DNA of 64,000 bases from Amycolatopsis sp. EV170708-02-1. Its GTDB lineage: Bacteria; Actinomycetota; Actinomycetes; Mycobacteriales; Pseudonocardiaceae. The DNA is taken from contig NZ_CP092497.1 in assembly GCF_022479115.1 (NCBI RefSeq), positions 6,696,001 to 6,760,000 on the forward strand, written 5' to 3'. Within the stretch, counting starts at the first letter, position 1. Every line of letters begins with the position of its first letter. The notes below the pieces were generated by a model. It ran no database searches and was not told the DNA's origin. It was given only the letters and a program-made list of their open reading frames with translations. The translations under genes were made by a program, and so were the position numbers. Below are positions 52,563 through 61,575 of this stretch, in pieces.

Positions 52563-53315
52563 TCACTTCCAGCGGTCGGTGAGAACCCCTAGCGCGCCGA
52601 GTGCCACGGCGGCGGCGGTGGAAGTGCGCAAAACGGTGGGGCCCAACCGGATGGCGGTGGCGCCGGCGTCGGTGAGGGTGGCGAGTTCGTCGTCGGTGAT
52701 GCCGCCTTCGGGGCCGACGACGAGAAGGATGTCGCCTTGTGCCGGGAGTTCGATCTCGGTGAGGCGGGTGGTGATGCCGGATTCGAGGACGAGTGCGCGG
52801 GAAACGGTCTGGGCGAGTTCGGCGAGTTCGCGGGTGGTGACGGGCTCGGCGACTTCGGGGACGTGGGCGCGGCGGGCTTGTTTGGCGGCGGCGCGGGCGG
52901 TGGTGCGCCAGCGGGTGAGGGCTTTGTCGCCGCGCGTTCCTTCTTCCCAGCGGGCGACGCTGCGGGCGGCGCGCCAGGGGACGATGGCGTCGGCGCCGGC
53001 TTCGGTGGCGAGTTCGACGGCGAGTTCGCCGCGGTCGCCCTTCGCGAGGGCCTGGGCGACGATGACGCGCAGCGCGGGTGGTTCCTCGGTCCAGTGTTCT
53101 TCGATGGCGAGGGTGAGTGCCGCGTCGCGGCCGGCCTGGACGGCTTCGACTACGCAGCGCGCCATGCCGCCTTCGCCGTCGGAGAGCACGAGACGTTCGC
53201 CGACGCGCAGGCGGCGGACGGTGGCGGCGTGCCGGGCTTCCTCGCCGTCGAGGGTGGTGCGCCCGGAACCGGGCAGCGCGGCGGTGAGGAAGACCGGCAG
53301 TGTCGTCTCGGGCAC
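52563..53315 (-). CDS. rsmE: 16S rRNA (uracil-1498-N3)-methyltransferase RsmE
   Basis: The product is 250 residues from GTG 53315, three bases after the dnaJ2 stop. The N-terminal PUA-like part has ARHAATVRRLRVGERLVLSD. The SPOUT knot shows ILLVVGPEGGITDDELATL and the closing AIRLGPTVLRTSTAAAVAL, typical of RsmE. It methylates U1498 in the decoding region of 16S rRNA. The hrcA-dnaJ2-rsmE order is standard in actinobacteria. Confidence 0.97.
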   Translation of the reverse strand: MPETTLPVFLTAALPGSGRTTLDGEEARHAATVRRLRVGERLVLSDGEGGMARCVVEAVQAGRDAALTLAIEEHWTEEPPALRVIVAQALAKGDRGELAVELATEAGADAIVPWRAARSVARWEEGTRGDKALTRWRTTARAAAKQARRAHVPEVAEPVTTRELAELAQTVSRALVLESGITTRLTEIELPAQGDILLVVGPEGGITDDELATLTDAGATAIRLGPTVLRTSTAAAVALGALGVLTDRWK

Positions 53316-53318
53316 GGG

Positions 53319-54482
53319 TTACCGGTGGTTCTTGGTGCGCAGCTTGGAGAACAGCCCACCGGGCTTGGAGCCGTTCGAGGACAGCGAAGGCACGTCTTCG
53401 CCGCGCTGCTGGGCGAGTTCGACGAGGAGGTCGCGCTGGGCGTCGTCGAGTTTGGTCGGCACGACGACGTCGATGTGGACGTGCAGGTCGCCGCGGCCGT
53501 CGACACGGCCGGAGGACCGCAGCCGCGGCATGCCCTTGGCGGTGAGCACGAGTTCGGTGGCGGGCTGGGTGCCCGGCTCGATGTCGAGTTCGTAGTCGCC
53601 GTCGATGAGGGTCTCGATGGGCACCGTGGCGCCGAGGGCGGCGGTGGTCATCGGGATGCGGAAGTTGCAGTGCAGGTCGTTGCCCTGCCGGACGAACACC
53701 TCGTGCGGTGCTTCGTCGATCTCGACGTAGAGGTCGCCGGCGGGGCCGCCGCCGGGGCCGACCTCGCCCTGTCCGGAGAGGCGGATGCGCATGCCGTCGC
53801 CGACGCCCGGCGGGATCTTGGCGGTGACGTTGCGGCGGGCGCGGACCCGGCCGTCGCCGCCGCATTGGCGGCAGGGGTCCGGGATGACCTCGCCGAAGCC
53901 GCGGCAGACCGGGCAGGGGCGGGCGGTGACGACCTGGCCGAGGAAGGAGCGTTGCACGGACTGGACCTCGCCCGCGCCGCCGCAGGTGTCGCAGGTCTTG
54001 GTGCTCGTGCCCTCCGCCGCGCCGGCGCCGCGGCACAGGTCGCAGACGATGGCGGTGTCGACGGTGATCTCGCGGTCGACGCCGGTGGCGCATTCCTCGA
54101 GGGTGAGGCCGAGGCGGATGAGCGCGTCGGAGCCGGGCTGCACGCGGCTGCGCGGGCCACGGCCGCGGCCGCCGCCACCTCCGGCGGCGCCGAAGAAGGC
54201 GTCCATGATGTCGCCGAGGCCGCCGAAGCCCGAGAACGGATCTCCCCCGCCGCCGCGGGCGCCGCCGTCCATCGGGTCGCCGCCGAGGTCGACGACCTTG
54301 CGCTTCTGCGGATCCGACAGCACCTCGTACGCGGTGGTCACCTCGCCGAAGCGGTGCTGGGCGTCCTCCGACGGGTTGACGTCGGGGTGCAGTTCACGGG
54401 CCAGTTTGCGGTACGCGCGCTTGATCTCCTGATCCGTCGCGTTCTTCGCCACCCCGAGAATGCCGTAATAGTCCCTCGCCAC
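53319..54482 (-). CDS. dnaJ2: Chaperone DnaJ (DnaJ2 type)
   Basis: The product is 387 residues from GTG 54482. The J domain carries [15 protein letters not shown] with the HPD motif. A Gly-rich region follows, then four CxxCxGxG-type zinc repeats ([36 protein letters not shown]) and two beta-barrel substrate-binding domains. It is the Hsp40 partner of DnaK. It lies 42 bases downstream of hrcA. No CIRCE element is seen upstream of the operon. Confidence 0.97.
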   Translation of the reverse strand: MARDYYGILGVAKNATDQEIKRAYRKLARELHPDVNPSEDAQHRFGEVTTAYEVLSDPQKRKVVDLGGDPMDGGARGGGGDPFSGFGGLGDIMDAFFGAAGGGGGRGRGPRSRVQPGSDALIRLGLTLEECATGVDREITVDTAIVCDLCRGAGAAEGTSTKTCDTCGGAGEVQSVQRSFLGQVVTARPCPVCRGFGEVIPDPCRQCGGDGRVRARRNVTAKIPPGVGDGMRIRLSGQGEVGPGGGPAGDLYVEIDEAPHEVFVRQGNDLHCNFRIPMTTAALGATVPIETLIDGDYELDIEPGTQPATELVLTAKGMPRLRSSGRVDGRGDLHVHIDVVVPTKLDDAQRDLLVELAQQRGEDVPSLSSNGSKPGGLFSKLRTKNHR

Positions 54483-54524
54483 CGTCTTCGCCTTCTCCTT
54501 CTGACTTCGACCTCACCGCCGCGT

Positions 54525-55550
54525 TCAGCGACCGGAGAGGATCTGCCCCACGTAGTTCGCCACCGCGCGCACCGCGGCGATGGTGTTCGGGTAGTCCATC
54601 CTGGTGGGCCCGACGACGCCCATCCCGCCCAGCAGCAGGTCGTCCATGCCGTAGCCGATGGACACCACCGAGGTGCTGCGCATCTGCTCGTCCTCATTTT
54701 CCTCACCGATGCGCACCGTGATCGCACCGGGGTTGCGGGCGGCCGCGAGCAGCTTGAGGACGATGACCTGCTCCTCGAGCGCTTCCAGCACCTGCCGCAG
54801 CGATCCGGGGAAGTCCGAGACGTTGCGGGTGAGGTTCGCCGTGCCGCCGAGCACCAGCCGCTCCTCGGGGTGCTCGACCAGCGATTCCACCAGCACGGTG
54901 CAGACGCGGGTGAGGCTGTCGCGCAGCTCGCCCGGCGACTTCTCCGGCAGTTCGGCGACCGCCGCCGCGGCCTCCGAGAGACGGCGGCCCGCCAGTGCCC
55001 CGTTGAGCACGGTGCGCAGCCTGCCGACGTTCTCCTCGGTGATGACGTCCCCGAGGTCGACGGTGCGCTGGTCGACCCGGCCGGAATCGGTGATCAGCAC
55101 GAGCATCAGCCGGGCCGGGGTGAGCGGCACCACTTCCAGGTGGCGGACGGCGGAGTTGGTCATCATCGGGTACTGGATGACCGCGACCTGCCTGGTCAGC
55201 TGCGCGAGCAACCGGACGGAGCGGCGCAGGACGTCGTCGACGTCGGTGCCGCTGTCGAGGAACGCGGTGATGGCCCGGCGCTCGGCCGCGCTGAGCGGTT
55301 TGACCTCGGCTATCCGGTCGACGAACAGCCGGTACCCCTTGTCGGTGGGGATCCGGCCCGCACTCGTGTGGGGCTGTGTGATGTAGCCCTCTTCTTCCAG
55401 TGCCGCCATGTCGTTGCGCACGGTGGCGCTGGACACACCGAGGTTGTGTTTGTCGACGATCGCCTTGGATCCGACGGGCTCCTGGTTGGCCACGTAGTCG
55501 GCGACGATCGCGCGCAGCACTTCGAAGCGGCGCTCTTCCGCGTTGGCCAC
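54525..55550 (-). CDS. hrcA: Heat-inducible transcription repressor HrcA
   Basis: GTG 55550 (341 residues) is favoured over GTG 55556 because GGAGG at 55558-55562 is 7 bases from the former and only one from the latter. The winged helix reads [20 protein letters not shown] with [23 protein letters not shown]-like and inserted dimerisation domains follow, ending [20 protein letters not shown]. It normally binds CIRCE at groE promoters. It heads the hrcA-dnaJ2-rsmE operon. Confidence 0.97.
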   Translation of the reverse strand: MANAEERRFEVLRAIVADYVANQEPVGSKAIVDKHNLGVSSATVRNDMAALEEEGYITQPHTSAGRIPTDKGYRLFVDRIAEVKPLSAAERRAITAFLDSGTDVDDVLRRSVRLLAQLTRQVAVIQYPMMTNSAVRHLEVVPLTPARLMLVLITDSGRVDQRTVDLGDVITEENVGRLRTVLNGALAGRRLSEAAAAVAELPEKSPGELRDSLTRVCTVLVESLVEHPEERLVLGGTANLTRNVSDFPGSLRQVLEALEEQVIVLKLLAAARNPGAITVRIGEENEDEQMRSTSVVSIGYGMDDLLLGGMGVVGPTRMDYPNTIAAVRAVANYVGQILSGR

Positions 55551-55633
55551 CCGCACACCTCCCTCGGCTCGTCCTCACAACGAGTTTACGGAAGGTGGAG
55601 TGCCCGGCGAGCCACCGGACTTCTTTGGCCCCC

Positions 55634-56242
55634 TCAGCCGCGCCCCCGGAGGGAGCGCCGCCGCGGCTCCAGGGGCCTTCGGATCACCTTCACCGACCCC
55701 CACCAGGCGAAACCCGTGACGCGCAGCACCGGCGCGCCCGTCTCCGGCCGTCGCCGCCCCGTGCCGCGGCCGGTGCCGAATCCGCCCATCAGGCCGACGC
55801 CCCGGACGTCGAGGGCGAAATCCTCGGGCACGACGATCTTGACGCCGCCCATGATCGCCACCGCCCTGATCGTGCAGGACCCGGCCGTGATCCTGGCGCG
55901 CCGCAGATCGAGGCGCACACTGCCCCAGAAGGCGCGGCTGACGTGGTTCGGCGGCAGTGGCCCGTCGAACCGTCGCGTGGTGCCGGACATGACGGCGAAC
56001 GAGCGCCGTCCGCCTTGCTCGCCGTCGCCGGTGTGGGACAGCGCGAGCGCCCCGCCGGGCGACAGATCCGCGACGACGGGTTCGAACTCCGCGAAGGTCT
56101 TGGCCGCGTAGACGGCGTCCAGTCTCGTTTCCAGCTCACCGGCGCTGATCCGTCCCGCGCCCATGGCCTCGTACAGCAGTTGCGCGACGTTTTCGCGATC
56201 GGAATCGGCCACCCGCATCGCCGACCGCTTCGGTTCCGACAT
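55634..56242 (-). CDS. DUF1707 and LiaF-like domain protein
   Basis: The product is 202 residues from ATG 56242. The DUF1707 helix-turn-helix-like domain is MRVADSDRENVAQLLYEAMG with GELETRLDAVYAAKTFAEFE. A C-terminal beta-helix of the LiaF/DUF2154 type follows (VRLDLRRARITAGSCTIRAV, AIMGGVKIVVPEDFALDV). Such proteins are cytoplasmic and thought to modulate envelope-stress signalling. No membrane helix is present. Confidence 0.9.
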   Translation of the reverse strand: MSEPKRSAMRVADSDRENVAQLLYEAMGAGRISAGELETRLDAVYAAKTFAEFEPVVADLSPGGALALSHTGDGEQGGRRSFAVMSGTTRRFDGPLPPNHVSRAFWGSVRLDLRRARITAGSCTIRAVAIMGGVKIVVPEDFALDVRGVGLMGGFGTGRGTGRRRPETGAPVLRVTGFAWWGSVKVIRRPLEPRRRSLRGRG

Positions 56243-56481
56243 GACGGCGACGATAACCGGGATCGGCGAATTCCGGAAATTGCGCGAACACCGGACGGGC
56301 CACCGTGAGCGAATTCGGTTTCCGCACGCTGACAGGAATGACAAAATCGCCGCGTCTGACAATTCCGGACGCGAACAGCCGTCCGGACGTGACAATTCGG
56401 CGAACGGTCATTGACCGCGCGGGGCCACGTGCGGGAGTTTTCGTCCACCGGCCCACTTCCCGACTCAGTGTGGAGCGCGAT

Positions 56482-57708
56482 ATGACTTCTTCCTTTCGCC
56501 ATGTCCTGATCGCCGCCTTGACCGTGACGCTGGTCGCGGTCGGCGCGGCGCCCGCGAGCGCGGACACGAATTTGGTGTACACCTCTTCTTCACCGCTTCC
56601 CGCCGGCGAGAACGGTGACGTAATCAAGTCGCAGCCCTCGACCTACAACGGGGCGAAATCGACCAGGATCCAATATCTGTCCCGGGACAACAAGGACAAG
56701 CAAGTCGCGGTGAGCGGCACCGTTCTGGTGCCGGACAAACCGTGGAACGGTCCCGGCGAACGGCCGATCGTGGCCTACGCGCCCTTCACCTTCGGCATGG
56801 GGCCGGACTGCGCCCCCTCGAAGACCCTCGCGGGCGAGGGCGCCTCGGACCTGGTCTCCGGTTTCCAAGGCGGTTTCGTCACCGCGTTGCTGGGCGCCGG
56901 GTTCGCCGTGGCGCAGACCGACTACATCGGACCGTGGGTGGAAGGCAGCGGCGATCACCCGTACGTCGTCCGGTTGTCCGAGGCGCACACCGTGCTCGAC
57001 GTCATCCGCGCCGCGCAGCGGCTGCCCGGAACCGGTCTGCCCGCCGACGGCCCGGTGGGCATCGCCGGCTACTCCGAGGGCGGCAGTGCCGCCGCGGCCG
57101 CCGCCGAACTGGCCGCCACCTACGCACCCGAACTGAACGTCATGGGCGTCTACTCCGGCGCACCGCCCGCGGACAAGGCCGCGCTGTCGAAGTCGCTCGA
57201 CGGCGGAATGTACTTCGGGTTCCTCGGCTACGCCCTGATCGGCATCAACCAGGCCTACCCCGAGGCCAAGCTGATGAACCTGGCCAACCCGACGGGTGCC
57301 GATCTGTTCCTGAAGGCCCGCCAGACCTGCACCATGAACGCGGTCCTGCAGTTCATGTTCAAGCAGTCCAGCTCGCTGACGAAGGAGGGCAAGCCGGTGT
57401 CCGCCTACCTGTCCCAGCCGCCGTTCGACGCGATCGTGGCGGAGAACCGGATCGGCACCATCAAACCGGCCATGCCGGTCCTGGTCGAGCAGAGCCCGAT
57501 GGACGACGTCATCCCGGCCGCCGTCGGCAAGCAGATGGCGAAGGACTGGTGCGGCAAGGGCGCCAACGTCCAGTGGAAGGACTTGCCGACCTTCACGCCG
57601 TTCTTCTCCCACGCGCTGGGCATGACGACCGCGTCCACCGACGCCACCGAGTGGCTGAAGAGCGTGTTCAACGGGCAAGCGGGCAACGGCAACTGCGGCC
57701 GGTTCTGA
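56482..57708 (+). CDS. Secreted lipase of the fungal LIP type
   Basis: The product is 408 residues. A Sec signal peptide (FRHVLIAALTVTLVAVGAAP) precedes an alpha/beta hydrolase with nucleophile elbow GYSEGG, an oxyanion-side VAYAPFTFGMG, a MPVLVEQSPMDDVIP segment with the probable catalytic aspartate, and a late histidine (FFSHALGM). Four cysteines could form two disulfides. It resembles the secretory lipase (LIP) family that hydrolyses triglycerides. GGAG lies 6 bases upstream of the ATG, and a 46-bp palindromic terminator follows the stop. Confidence 0.92.
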   Translation: MTSSFRHVLIAALTVTLVAVGAAPASADTNLVYTSSSPLPAGENGDVIKSQPSTYNGAKSTRIQYLSRDNKDKQVAVSGTVLVPDKPWNGPGERPIVAYAPFTFGMGPDCAPSKTLAGEGASDLVSGFQGGFVTALLGAGFAVAQTDYIGPWVEGSGDHPYVVRLSEAHTVLDVIRAAQRLPGTGLPADGPVGIAGYSEGGSAAAAAAELAATYAPELNVMGVYSGAPPADKAALSKSLDGGMYFGFLGYALIGINQAYPEAKLMNLANPTGADLFLKARQTCTMNAVLQFMFKQSSSLTKEGKPVSAYLSQPPFDAIVAENRIGTIKPAMPVLVEQSPMDDVIPAAVGKQMAKDWCGKGANVQWKDLPTFTPFFSHALGMTTASTDATEWLKSVFNGQAGNGNCGRF

Positions 57709-57715
57709 CCCACCC

Positions 57716-57761
57716 CTCGTGAGTGGCAAGGACGGTTAGAACCGTCCTTGCCACTCACGAG
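57716..57761. terminator. 46-bp palindromic terminator, copy 3
   Basis: A perfect 22-bp stem with an AG loop, beginning CTCGTGAGTGGCAAGGACGG, between the convergent lipase and mmsA genes. All 46 bases equal the copy at 39702-39747. Confidence 0.85.
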
Positions 57762-57770
57762 GCGCTGTCG

Positions 57771-59266
57771 TCAGCTGTTGCGCGGGAACCCGAGGTTCAC
57801 CCCGCCCTGCGAAGGATCGGGCCACCGCGAGGTGACGACCTTCGTCCGTGTGAAGAAGTGGAACCCTTCCGGCCCGTAGGCGTGGCTGTCCCCGAACAGC
57901 GAGTCCTTCCACCCGCCGAACGAGTAGTAGCCGACCGGCACCGGGATCGGCACGTTCACGCCGACCATCCCGACCTCGACCTCGTTCTGGAACCGCCGCG
58001 CGGCCCGCCCGTCGTTGGTGAAGATCGCGGTGCCGTTGCCGTAGGGGTTGGCGTTGATCAGCTCCAGTGCCGCGTCGTAGCCCTCGGCCCGCGCGACCGC
58101 CAGCACCGGCCCGAAGATCTCGTCGGTGTACACGGACATGTCCGGGGTGACCTGGTCGAACAGTGTCGGGCCCAGCCAGAACCCGCCGTCCTCACCGTCG
58201 ACCTCGATACCGCGGCCGTCGACGACGAGCCGGGCGCCCGCTTCGACACCGGCCTCCACATAGGACTCGACGCGTTCGTGGTGGGCGGCGGTGACGAGCG
58301 GCCCCATCTCGGAGGTGGGCCGCATACCGTCGCCGACGCGGAGCCGCTTGATCCGCTCGGCGATCTTCTCGACCAGTTCGTCGCCGACCGGGTCGACCGC
58401 GACCACGACCGACACCGCCATGCACCGCTCCCCCGCCGAGCCGAAGCCCGCGGACACGGCCGCGTCGGCGGCGAGGTCGAGGTCGGCGTCCGGGAGGACG
58501 ACCATGTGGTTCTTCGCGCCGCCGAGCGCCTGCACGCGTTTCCCGTGCCGGGTCCCGGTTTCGTAGACGTACTTCGCGATCGGCGTCGACCCGACGAACG
58601 AGATCGCCTTGACGTCGCGGTGTTCCAGCAGCCCGTCGACGGCCACCTTGTCGCCGTGCAGGACGTTGAGGACGCCGTCGGGCAGGCCGGCCTCGGCGAA
58701 CAGCTCCGCGATGAACACGGCCGCGGACGGATCCTTCTCGCTCGGTTTGAGCACGACGGTGTTGCCGCAGGCGAGCGCGTTCGGCACGAACCACAGCGGG
58801 ACCATCGCCGGGAAGTTGAACGGCGAGATCACGCCGACCACGCCGAGCGGCTGCGAGATCGAGTACACGTCGACGCCGGTGGAGGCGTTCTCGCTGAACC
58901 CGCCCTTGAGCATCTGCGCCGCGCCGCAGGCGTACTCGACGTTCTCGATCGCGCGCGCGACTTCACCCGCGGCGTCGGACTCGACCTTGCCGTGTTCGCT
59001 GGTGACGATCTTCGCGAGTTCGTGCCGCCGCGCCGAAAGCAGCTCACGGAAGGCGAACAGCACCCGTGTCCGCCCGCCAGCGACGTCCCGCGCCAGCCCG
59101 GCAGCGCCCGGGAGGCGGCCGCGACGGCGGCGTCGACGTCGTCCTGCGCCGCGAAGGCGACCTTCGCCCGCACCTGGCCGGTGGCCGGATCGAACACGTC
59201 ACCGGATCGTTCGCTCACGCCTTCGCACGGTTTGCCGTCAATCCAGTGGTTGATGCGGTCGGTCAC
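57771..59266 (-). CDS. mmsA: Methylmalonate-semialdehyde dehydrogenase (CoA-acylating), frameshifted
   Basis: GTG 59266 starts TDRINHWIDGKPCEGVSERS. The frame reads well to WRGTSLAG and then shifts; the second phase continues as RTRVLFAFRELLSARRHELA through to the end. One missing base near 59075-59085 explains this, and the restored enzyme has 498 residues, the usual size. It carries SPFNFPAMVPLWFVPNALAC, the catalytic cysteine in GSAGERCMAVS and the IFGPVLAV motif. It converts methylmalonate or malonate semialdehyde to propionyl- or acetyl-CoA in valine and inositol breakdown. The divergent PucR-type gene probably regulates it. Confidence 0.92.
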
Positions 59267-59408
59267 GGTTCCGCCTTCCTGGTCCTGATGCCTGCTCCCG
59301 GTCGAGTCTGAGTGCGCGCGCCACACCGACGCCATCGTCAACGTGTACGGACTCCCGGTCCCGCCCGTACAGTCTGTCTCCAGCGTTGTCGAACCGGGTG
59401 GGAGGCCG

Positions 59409-61031
59409 ATGTACCCGACCGTCGCCGAGGTGCTCGCGCTGCCGGTGCTGCGTCAGGGCAGGCCCCATGTGGTGGCGGGGGCGGCGGGGCTGGACGCGCC
59501 GGTCCGCTGGGCGCACGTGGCCGAGGTCGCGGACATCGCCCCGTTGCTGCGGGGCGGGGAACTCGTGCTCACCACCGGGGTCGCGCTGCCCGACGACGGT
59601 GCCGCGCTGGCCCGGTACGTCGGCGACCTGGCGGGGATCGGTGTCGCCGGGATCGTCGTCGAACTGGTCCGGCATTGGAGCGAGAAGCTGCCGCCCGCGC
59701 TGGTCGACGCCGCGGACCGCCACGGTGTCCCGCTGATCACCCTTTCGCGCGAGACGCGCTTCGTGTCGGTCACCGAGGCGGTGAACGGGCTGATCGTCGA
59801 CGCCCAGGTCGACGAACTGCGCGCGGCCGAGCGGGTCCACGAGACGTTCACCGCGCTGACGGTCGCCGGCGCCGAGCCGGGCGACATCCTGCGGGAGGTC
59901 GCGAGGCTCACCGAACATCCCGTCGTGCTGGAGACGCTGTCGCACGAGGTCCTCGCCTACGACACGGCGGGGACCGATCCCGGCGAGCTGCTGCCCGGCT
60001 GGCCGTCCCGGTCGCGGCCGGTGCAGGTCGGCGAGCGGACCGGCTACCACCAGGGCGCGGGCTGGCTGATCACCGTGGTCGGCGCGCGCGGGCACGACTG
60101 GGGACGGCTGGTCGTCGTCTGCGGGGACCCGCCGCCGCACCGGCACGTCGTGGTCGCCGAACGGGCCGCGTCCGCGCTCGCGGTCCACCGGCTGGTCGCC
60201 AAGGACACCGACAGCCTCGAACGCCAGGCGCACCGCGCGATCCTGACCGAACTGCTGGCGAACCCGGTGCCGCCCGCGGAACTGACCGCGCGGGCCTCCG
60301 CGCTGGGTGTCCCGCTGACCGGACGGCTGCTGGTCGGGGTCGCCGTGCGGCCCCGGATCACCGTGACCGCCAAGACGGCGCAGTCCACTCCGGTGCTACT
60401 GCGGGAACTCGCGGAGGCGACCGTGCTCGCCGCGCGGCACGCCAAGGTGTCCGCGCTGGTGGCCACCGACGACACCCAGGTGCGCGCGCTGATCGCGCTT
60501 TCACCGGAGGCCGGGGTCGACGCGGTACTGAAGCGGCTGGCCACCGACGTCCACGAGGCCCGCGCCGGCGCGCCCGCCGTGGTCGCGGTCGGGACCACCG
60601 GCAGCGGACCGGCGGAAGCACGGCGGACGCTCGTCGAAGCCGCGCAGGTCGCCGCCGCGGCGCTCGCCGAGAACGTCGAACGGGTGGTCCACCGGCTCGA
60701 CGACGTCCGGTTGCGCGGACTGCTGCATCTGCTGGCGGGCGACGAGCGGATCACCGCGTTCGCCGCGCGGGAGCTCGGCCCGCTGCTGAGCCGGGACGCC
60801 GCGCAGGGCAGCAGACTCGTCCAGGCGTTGAGGCATTACTGCGAGCACGGCGGCAACAAGTCGGCGGCGGCCGCCGCCGCGCACACCTCCCGCACCGCCT
60901 ACTACCAGCAGCTGGCCCGGATCGAGCAGGTCCTGGGCGTGCGGCTCGAAGATCCGGAGTCGATGCTCTCGCTTTATGTCGCTTTGCTCGCCCACGACAT
61001 TCGAAAAGCGGACGACCACACGTCCGGGTGA
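59409..61031 (+). CDS. PucR-family transcriptional regulator
   Basis: The product is 540 residues from ATG 59409 with GGGAGG upstream. The N-terminal PucR domain (YPTVAEVLALPVLRQGRPHV with APLLRGGELVLTTGVAL) is a purine-catabolism-type ligand domain. A GGDEF-like central region follows, then a C-terminal HTH_30 domain with LRHYCEHGGNKSAAAAAAHT, SRTAYYQQLARIEQVLGVRL. Divergent position relative to mmsA suggests that it activates or represses that gene. Confidence 0.95.
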   Translation: MYPTVAEVLALPVLRQGRPHVVAGAAGLDAPVRWAHVAEVADIAPLLRGGELVLTTGVALPDDGAALARYVGDLAGIGVAGIVVELVRHWSEKLPPALVDAADRHGVPLITLSRETRFVSVTEAVNGLIVDAQVDELRAAERVHETFTALTVAGAEPGDILREVARLTEHPVVLETLSHEVLAYDTAGTDPGELLPGWPSRSRPVQVGERTGYHQGAGWLITVVGARGHDWGRLVVVCGDPPPHRHVVVAERAASALAVHRLVAKDTDSLERQAHRAILTELLANPVPPAELTARASALGVPLTGRLLVGVAVRPRITVTAKTAQSTPVLLRELAEATVLAARHAKVSALVATDDTQVRALIALSPEAGVDAVLKRLATDVHEARAGAPAVVAVGTTGSGPAEARRTLVEAAQVAAAALAENVERVVHRLDDVRLRGLLHLLAGDERITAFAARELGPLLSRDAAQGSRLVQALRHYCEHGGNKSAAAAAAHTSRTAYYQQLARIEQVLGVRLEDPESMLSLYVALLAHDIRKADDHTSG

Positions 61032-61090
61032 GCAAATCTCACCCGAGCGTGGAACACAGTGATCGGGCCACGTCAGCCGATAGGGTTGAT

Positions 61091-61456
61091 ATGGCTTTCT
61101 TCGAACCGATCGGCGCCTGCGTACTCGCGTTGGCCTGTATGGCCCCGGCGCAACCCGCCGAATCCACGTTTCAGCTGACCAGCCACGACACCAGGGGCCG
61201 GATCGGCACCGTCTCGCTCACCTGCGGGCCCACCGGGGGTTCCCACCCCACCCGCGGGAACGCCTGCGGCAAACTGTCCGAAGTGGACGGAAAGTTCGAC
61301 AAGCTCCGCCCCGAACCGCGGGCCTGCACCCTGGAGTACTCGCCGGTGGACGTCTCGGCGGTGGGCAAGTGGCGCGGCGAACCGGTCACCTTCCGCACCT
61401 CGTACGCCAACCGTTGCGTCGCCGACGCCGAGTCGGCCGGCGTCTTCACCTTCTGA
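61091..61456 (+). CDS. Subtilisin-inhibitor-like (SSI) protease inhibitor
   Basis: The product is 121 residues with a short signal peptide (FFEPIGACVLALACMAPAQP). The SSI scaffold is complete: LTCGPTGGSHPTRGNACGKL, SEVDGKFDKLRPEPRACTLE, YSPVDVSAVGKWRGEPVTF and SYANRCVADAES ending GVFTF. The four scaffold cysteines form the two conserved disulfides. Aligned with Streptomyces SSI (CPM-V), the reactive bond would be Leu-Glu in ACTLEYSPV, so P1 is Leu, suited to subtilisin- or chymotrypsin-like proteases. It acts outside the cell on secreted proteases. Confidence 0.94.
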   Translation: MAFFEPIGACVLALACMAPAQPAESTFQLTSHDTRGRIGTVSLTCGPTGGSHPTRGNACGKLSEVDGKFDKLRPEPRACTLEYSPVDVSAVGKWRGEPVTFRTSYANRCVADAESAGVFTF

Positions 61457-61524
61457 CCGAGGCACTTCCGTCGAGGTGACCGCCGGACCTCCCCCTCGGT
61501 GGCCCGGCGGCGCCGTTCACCGCC

Positions 61525-61562
61525 GCCTTGATCGCCCTCACCCCCAAGAGGGCGATCAAGGC
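61525..61562. terminator. Bidirectional terminator, perfect 15-bp stem
   Basis: GCCTTGATCGCCCTC (61525-61539) pairs with GAGGGCGATCAAGGC (61548-61562) across 8 bases, between the convergent SSI and DUF4173 genes. Confidence 0.75.
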
Positions 61563-61575
61563 CGTGGGTCACGGC

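Noticed and set aside
55551..55633. CIRCE element expected near hrcA
   Set aside because: Neither TTAGCACTC nor GAGTGCTAA is present; hrcA may be controlled elsewhere or the element may lie at groE genes outside the window.
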